Shown: positions 60,615 to 64,000 of the stretch, piece by piece
Position numbering within the stretch: position 1 is the first letter of the stretch
Layout: the number at the start of each line of letters is the position of its first letter
DNA from: Enterobacter cloacae
GTDB taxonomy: Bacteria > Pseudomonadota > Gammaproteobacteria > Enterobacterales > Enterobacteriaceae
Direction of reading: 5' to 3'
NCBI RefSeq assembly: GCF_011078175.1
Contig: NZ_JAALCJ010000002.1
Location: 186,001 to 250,000, forward strand
Length of the DNA: 64,000 nucleotides
The notes under the pieces: generated by a model
Seen by the model: the letters and a program-made list of their open reading frames with translations, nothing else
Told to the model about the DNA's origin: nothing
The model's database searches: none
Position numbers and translations under genes: made by a program

Positions 60615-60700
60615 AAAACGGCAACCCTGAGGTTGCCGTTTTTTATGTTTTCTCCCTCTCCCACCGGGAGAGGGCCGGGGTGAGGGCATCAGCCCGCACC
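60615..60700. repeat. Composite terminator-palindrome repeat between potE and pgm
   Basis: The terminator AAAACGGCAACC/GGTTGCCGTTTT (loop CTGA, 60615-60644) serves both convergent genes. It is followed by ATGTTTTCT, the palindrome CCCTCTCCC-ACC-GGGAGAGGG (60654-60674) and CCGGGGTGAGGGCATCAG. Read on the minus strand this is the same unit that is tandemly repeated behind gltA. Confidence 0.8.
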
Positions 60701-60710
60701 AGAACACGAC

Positions 60711-62351
60711 TTACGCGTTTTTCAGCACTTCACTGACAATTTCTACCGCTTCTTTCTCAATCTGCTGACGATGCTCAGCGCCGAGGAAGCTTTCGCAATA
60801 GATTTTGTACGCATCTTCCGTACCGGATGGACGCGCGGCGAACCAGCCGTTTTCGGTCATCACTTTCAGGCCGCCGATCGATGCGCCGTTACCCGGTGCC
60901 GCCGTCAGACGCGCGGTGATCGGGTCACCTGCCAGGGTGCTGGCGCTGACCATCTCCGGAGAGAGTTTTGACAGCGCTGCTTTTTGCGCAGACGTGGCGC
61001 CAGCCTGGATACGGTTATAGCTTGGCGCACCAAAACGTTCCGCCAGCTCGTTGTAATGTTCCTGCGGGTTCTTACCGGTGACTGCGGTGATTTCCGCCGC
61101 CAGCAGGCACATGATGATGCCGTCTTTATCGGTTGACCATGGTGTGCCGTCGAAGCGCAGGAAGGATGCCCCCGCGCTCTCTTCACCGCCAAAGCCGAAG
61201 CTGCCGTCGTGCAGACCATCAACAAACCACTTGAAGCCCACCGGCACTTCCACCAGCTTGCGACCCAGCGCGTCGACCACACGGTCAATCATAGCGGAAG
61301 AGACCAGCGTTTTACCCACCGCGACCTCTTTGCCCCACTGCGGACGGTGCTGGAAAAGATAGTTGATTGCAACAGCCAGGTAGTGGTTCGGGTTCATCAG
61401 CCCTGCCGGGGTAACGATACCGTGGCGGTCGTAGTCCGGATCGTTGGCAAACGCCAGATCGAACTTGTCGCGCAGCGCCAGCAGGCCTGCCATTGCGCAT
61501 TCGGAGGAGCAGTCCATACGGATCGCGCCGTCTTTGTCCAGGTGCATAAAGCGGAAGGTCTGATCGACGTGATCGTTCACGATGGTCAGATCCAGCCTGT
61601 AATGCTCGGCAATGCGTTTCCAGTATTCAATACCGGAGCCGCCCAGCGGATCCACGCCCAGTTTCAGACCTGCTTTCTGGATAGCGGCCATATCGACGAT
61701 ATCCGCCAGCCCTTCCACGAACGGCTGCACCAGATCCTGCTCTTTCACGTGGCCGGAGGCCATGGCTTCATCCAGCGAGATACGCTTCACGCCGTTCAGA
61801 CCGTTAGCCAGTAATGCGTTGGCGCGATCTTCTACCACTTTCGTGACGTTGGTATCCGCCGGGCCACCGTTAGGCGGGTTGTATTTGATGCCGCCATCTT
61901 CCGGGGGGTTGTGGGACGGGGTGATCACAATACCGTCAGCCTGCGCGCCACCTTTTTTGTTGTGTACCAGAATAGCGTTAGAAACCGCAGGCGTTGGCGT
62001 GAAACCGTTGTTCTCCTGAACAATCACGTCTACGCCGTTCGCCGCCAGCACTTCCAGCACGGAGATAAAAGCAGGCTCAGACAGGGCATGGGTATCTTTC
62101 CCAACATAGCACGGACCGGTAACGCCATTTTTGGCGCGCTCTTCCGCGATCGCCTGAGCAATGGCCAGAATGTGCGGTTCGTTAAAGCTGTGGCGCGCCG
62201 CGCTGCCGCGGTGGCCAGATGTACCAAACTTCACTGCGTGTTCTGCGTTGCCTACCACCGGTTTCAGCACGTAGTACTGCGCGGTCAGTTGAGCGACGTT
62301 AATCAAATCGCGTTGTTGTGCAGGTTGGCCTGCACGGCTGTGATTTGCCAT
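60711..62351 (-). CDS. pgm: Pgm, phosphoglucomutase
   Basis: Pgm interconverts glucose-1- and glucose-6-phosphate, linking galactose and glycogen metabolism to glycolysis. With the ATG at 62351 ([15 protein letters not shown]) it has 546 aa, as in E. coli. The phosphoserine loop is [14 protein letters not shown] (near 140-153), the metal loop DPDYDRHG, the sugar loop GEESAGAS and the phosphate loop [10 protein letters not shown]. It is 24 bp after seqA. Confidence 0.98.
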   Translation of the reverse strand: MANHSRAGQPAQQRDLINVAQLTAQYYVLKPVVGNAEHAVKFGTSGHRGSAARHSFNEPHILAIAQAIAEERAKNGVTGPCYVGKDTHALSEPAFISVLEVLAANGVDVIVQENNGFTPTPAVSNAILVHNKKGGAQADGIVITPSHNPPEDGGIKYNPPNGGPADTNVTKVVEDRANALLANGLNGVKRISLDEAMASGHVKEQDLVQPFVEGLADIVDMAAIQKAGLKLGVDPLGGSGIEYWKRIAEHYRLDLTIVNDHVDQTFRFMHLDKDGAIRMDCSSECAMAGLLALRDKFDLAFANDPDYDRHGIVTPAGLMNPNHYLAVAINYLFQHRPQWGKEVAVGKTLVSSAMIDRVVDALGRKLVEVPVGFKWFVDGLHDGSFGFGGEESAGASFLRFDGTPWSTDKDGIIMCLLAAEITAVTGKNPQEHYNELAERFGAPSYNRIQAGATSAQKAALSKLSPEMVSASTLAGDPITARLTAAPGNGASIGGLKVMTENGWFAARPSGTEDAYKIYCESFLGAEHRQQIEKEAVEIVSEVLKNA

Positions 62352-62375
62352 TGCCTGGTCCTTCTGATGCAAGGG

Positions 62376-62921
62376 TTAAATAGTACCGCAAACCTTTTCG
62401 ATCAATTCCGCCGGGAACTGCATGGACTGCATGATATGTTCGATCATGCTGCACTTGCGGCCCGTATTGGTATTCGTGATCACCCAGTATGGTGTACCGG
62501 GAACGTGTTTGGGTTTGGTTTGGTTGCCATTTTGCAGCAAGGTCTGCTCGTCGCCCGCGAAGTAAACGCGCGTACGACCGTGCAGCGACTCTGTCGCTTC
62601 TGCAAATGCGTTGTTATCCAGTGAGTAAAGTGTAGACAGCACCAGCATAAAGCGGTTAACCGCCTTTTTCTGCTCTGCATATTCATCGGAAAGCAGCAGC
62701 TCGCGCATCGCGCGCACTTTGTCTTTTGCCGGCATGACGGCAGGTTTTGCTTGTGCAACAACGCTCGGCTGAGACACGACATCTTTGGTGACAGGAGTGG
62801 GCTGTGAAGCGGCGGAAATTTTAAGCATGCGCCGTAAAATGTCGGACGCGCTCTCCCCAATATGCCGCGTCTGGCTGGCAATATACTGATAGAGTTCGTC
62901 ATCAACTTCGATTGTTTTCAT
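62376..62921 (-). CDS. seqA: SeqA, negative regulator of replication initiation
   Basis: SeqA binds hemimethylated GATC sites, sequesters oriC and organises new DNA. With MKTIEVDDELYQYIAS as start (ATG at 62921) it has 181 aa, equal to E. coli. Residues 1-35 form the multimerisation domain, 36-65 a variable linker and about 66-181 the DNA-binding domain (GRTRVYFAGDEQTLL, KPKHVPGTPYWVITNTNT). It is divergent from ybfF. Confidence 0.97.
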   Translation of the reverse strand: MKTIEVDDELYQYIASQTRHIGESASDILRRMLKISAASQPTPVTKDVVSQPSVVAQAKPAVMPAKDKVRAMRELLLSDEYAEQKKAVNRFMLVLSTLYSLDNNAFAEATESLHGRTRVYFAGDEQTLLQNGNQTKPKHVPGTPYWVITNTNTGRKCSMIEHIMQSMQFPAELIEKVCGTI

Positions 62922-63104
62922 CTTAATCCAGTGCGATATCTTATCTGAATACAAGTCGTTGAGATTATAAGGTCAAATCTCAACAGCGGATAGCGTCAAA
63001 CCAGGTTGGCGGCAAAAGTCAGATTAAACTGGATCCTTGCCCCCGGGCGGCAGAATGGTCAACATGATACCCTAACCTGACAAACCTAAAAAAAGAACTT
63101 TGCC

Positions 63105-63878
63105 ATGAAACTGAATACCCGAGCGCAAACTGCACAATCGCCGAACAATAATTCTCCCATCGTACTGGTTCACGGCCTGTTTGGTAGTCTTGATAATCTG
63201 GGCGTGCTGGCGCGCGATTTAGTGGCCGATCATGAAATCCTCCAGGTTGATATGCGAAATCATGGTCTATCAGGGCGATCCGAGGAGATGACCTACGCAG
63301 CCATGGCGCAGGATCTGCGGGACACCCTGGATGCGAATAATATCCAGAAAGCGACGTTGATTGGGCATTCAATGGGCGGCAAAGCGGTGATGGCGCTCAC
63401 TGCGCTGGCGCCTGAGCGGATCTCCGGGCTGGTGGTCATTGACGTAGCGCCCGTCAACTACGACGTTCGCCGTCACGATGAGATTTTCGCTGCGATCGAC
63501 GCCGTGACGGAGTCTGGCGTCTCCACACGTCAGCAGGCGGCTGCCGTTATGCGCGAGCATCTTGATGAGGAAGGCGTGGTGCAGTTCCTGCTGAAATCGT
63601 TTGTTGACGGGCAATGGCGCTTTAACGTTCCGGTGCTGTGGGATCAGTATTCGCATATTGTGGGTTGGGAAACCGTGCCTGCCTGGCCACACCCTACCCT
63701 CTTTATTCGCGGCGGCAACTCCCCTTACGTTACTGACGCGTACCGTGACACGCTGCTGGCGCAATTCCCGCAGGCTCGCGCTCACGTCATTGCTGGTGCC
63801 GGGCACTGGGTACATGCGGAAAAACCAGATGCCGTCCTGCGCGCCATTCGCCGCTATCTTACTGACACAGCGAATTGA
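63105..63878 (+). CDS. ybfF: YbfF, alpha/beta-hydrolase esterase
   Basis: This esterase acts on acyl-CoA and other esters in vitro in E. coli. The 257 residues (E. coli 254) have the nucleophile S89 in LIGHSMGGKA, the oxyanion region VHGLFGS near 22-28, and the catalytic His in GAGHWVHAEKP near residue 235. It is transcribed away from seqA. Confidence 0.95.
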   Translation: MKLNTRAQTAQSPNNNSPIVLVHGLFGSLDNLGVLARDLVADHEILQVDMRNHGLSGRSEEMTYAAMAQDLRDTLDANNIQKATLIGHSMGGKAVMALTALAPERISGLVVIDVAPVNYDVRRHDEIFAAIDAVTESGVSTRQQAAAVMREHLDEEGVVQFLLKSFVDGQWRFNVPVLWDQYSHIVGWETVPAWPHPTLFIRGGNSPYVTDAYRDTLLAQFPQARAHVIAGAGHWVHAEKPDAVLRAIRRYLTDTAN

Positions 63879-63947
63879 TTAAAAAGCCAGCGACCAGAAG
63901 CCGGCGGGCTTCCAGTCGTTGGCGTGTGGATTTGGGTAATGTATGAT
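63873..63947 (+). promoter_or_regulatory. Control region of the next gene (ybfE position): promoter and possible LexA site
   Basis: TTGGCG (63919-63924), 17 bp, TATGAT (63942-63947) makes a good plus-strand promoter. AATTGATTAAAAAGCCAGCG (63873-63892) aligns with the LexA box I recall for E. coli ybfE but has lost the CTG half-site, so SOS control is uncertain. A long imperfect hairpin (63886-63923) overlaps. The coding region lies beyond the right edge. Confidence 0.45.
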
Positions 63948-64000
63948 GGCGCGCTTATCGCCCGGGCATTAGCAGGGCGGCGTGTTTCCCCCGAAGTCTC

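Overview
This is about 64 kb of ordinary chromosome from a member of the Enterobacteriaceae. Gene order, protein lengths and most residues follow the mod-gal-tol-cyd-suc-sdh-gltA-kdp-speF-pgm-seqA stretch of Escherichia coli. The sequence divergence, the repeat families and the missing E. coli accessory genes suggest Enterobacter or a close relative (Lelliottia, Klebsiella group). The genus is an inference. I see no phage, insertion sequence, integron or CRISPR array.

Layout. 0-4.3 kb: molybdate uptake (end of modC, modB, modA), acrZ, modE, modF. 4.4-8.8 kb: galETKM with its GalR and CRP sites. 9-14.4 kb: gpmA, aroG, ybgS, zitB, pnuC, nadA. 14.6-15.3 kb: a tRNA operon (four Lys, one Val) with two tRNA-like repeats. 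15.4-21.5 kb: the Tol-Pal operon, ybgC, ybgE and cydX. 21.5-24.9 kb: cydAB and a long oxygen-responsive control region. 25-30.4 kb: mannosylglycerate use (mngB, mngA, divergent mngR). 30.4-42.2 kb: TCA cycle operon sdhCDAB-sucABCD and divergent gltA. 42.2-47.7 kb: nei, 5-oxoprolinase pxpBCA, ybgI, phrB. 47.8-56.4 kb: a small unknown peptide gene, ybfA, and kdpFABCDE. 56.7-60.6 kb: speFL leader peptide, speF, potE. 60.7-63.9 kb: pgm, seqA, ybfF, ending in the control region of the next gene (ybfE in E. coli).

Functionally the window is core metabolism: sugar entry through the Leloir pathway and phosphoglucomutase, the glycolytic mutase, the full 2-oxoglutarate to fumarate arm of the TCA cycle, a high-affinity quinol oxidase, envelope integrity, high-affinity potassium uptake and ornithine/putrescine metabolism. 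Many classical operators are readable directly: ModE, GalR, CRP, Fur, TyrR, NadR and FNR sites.

The least explained items are: (1) two 75-nt tRNA-like repeats in the Lys/Val tRNA operon, each using the last 18 nt of tRNA-Lys to close a predicted cloverleaf; (2) a 35-residue membrane-peptide gene between phrB and ybfA, preceded by a 9-codon leader whose stop overlaps its GTG start; (3) a terminator-like hairpin in the speF leader downstream of the speFL arrest peptide; (4) an ERIC-like element between sdhB and sucA; and (5) a composite palindrome-terminator repeat, tandemly duplicated behind gltA and present again between potE and pgm.
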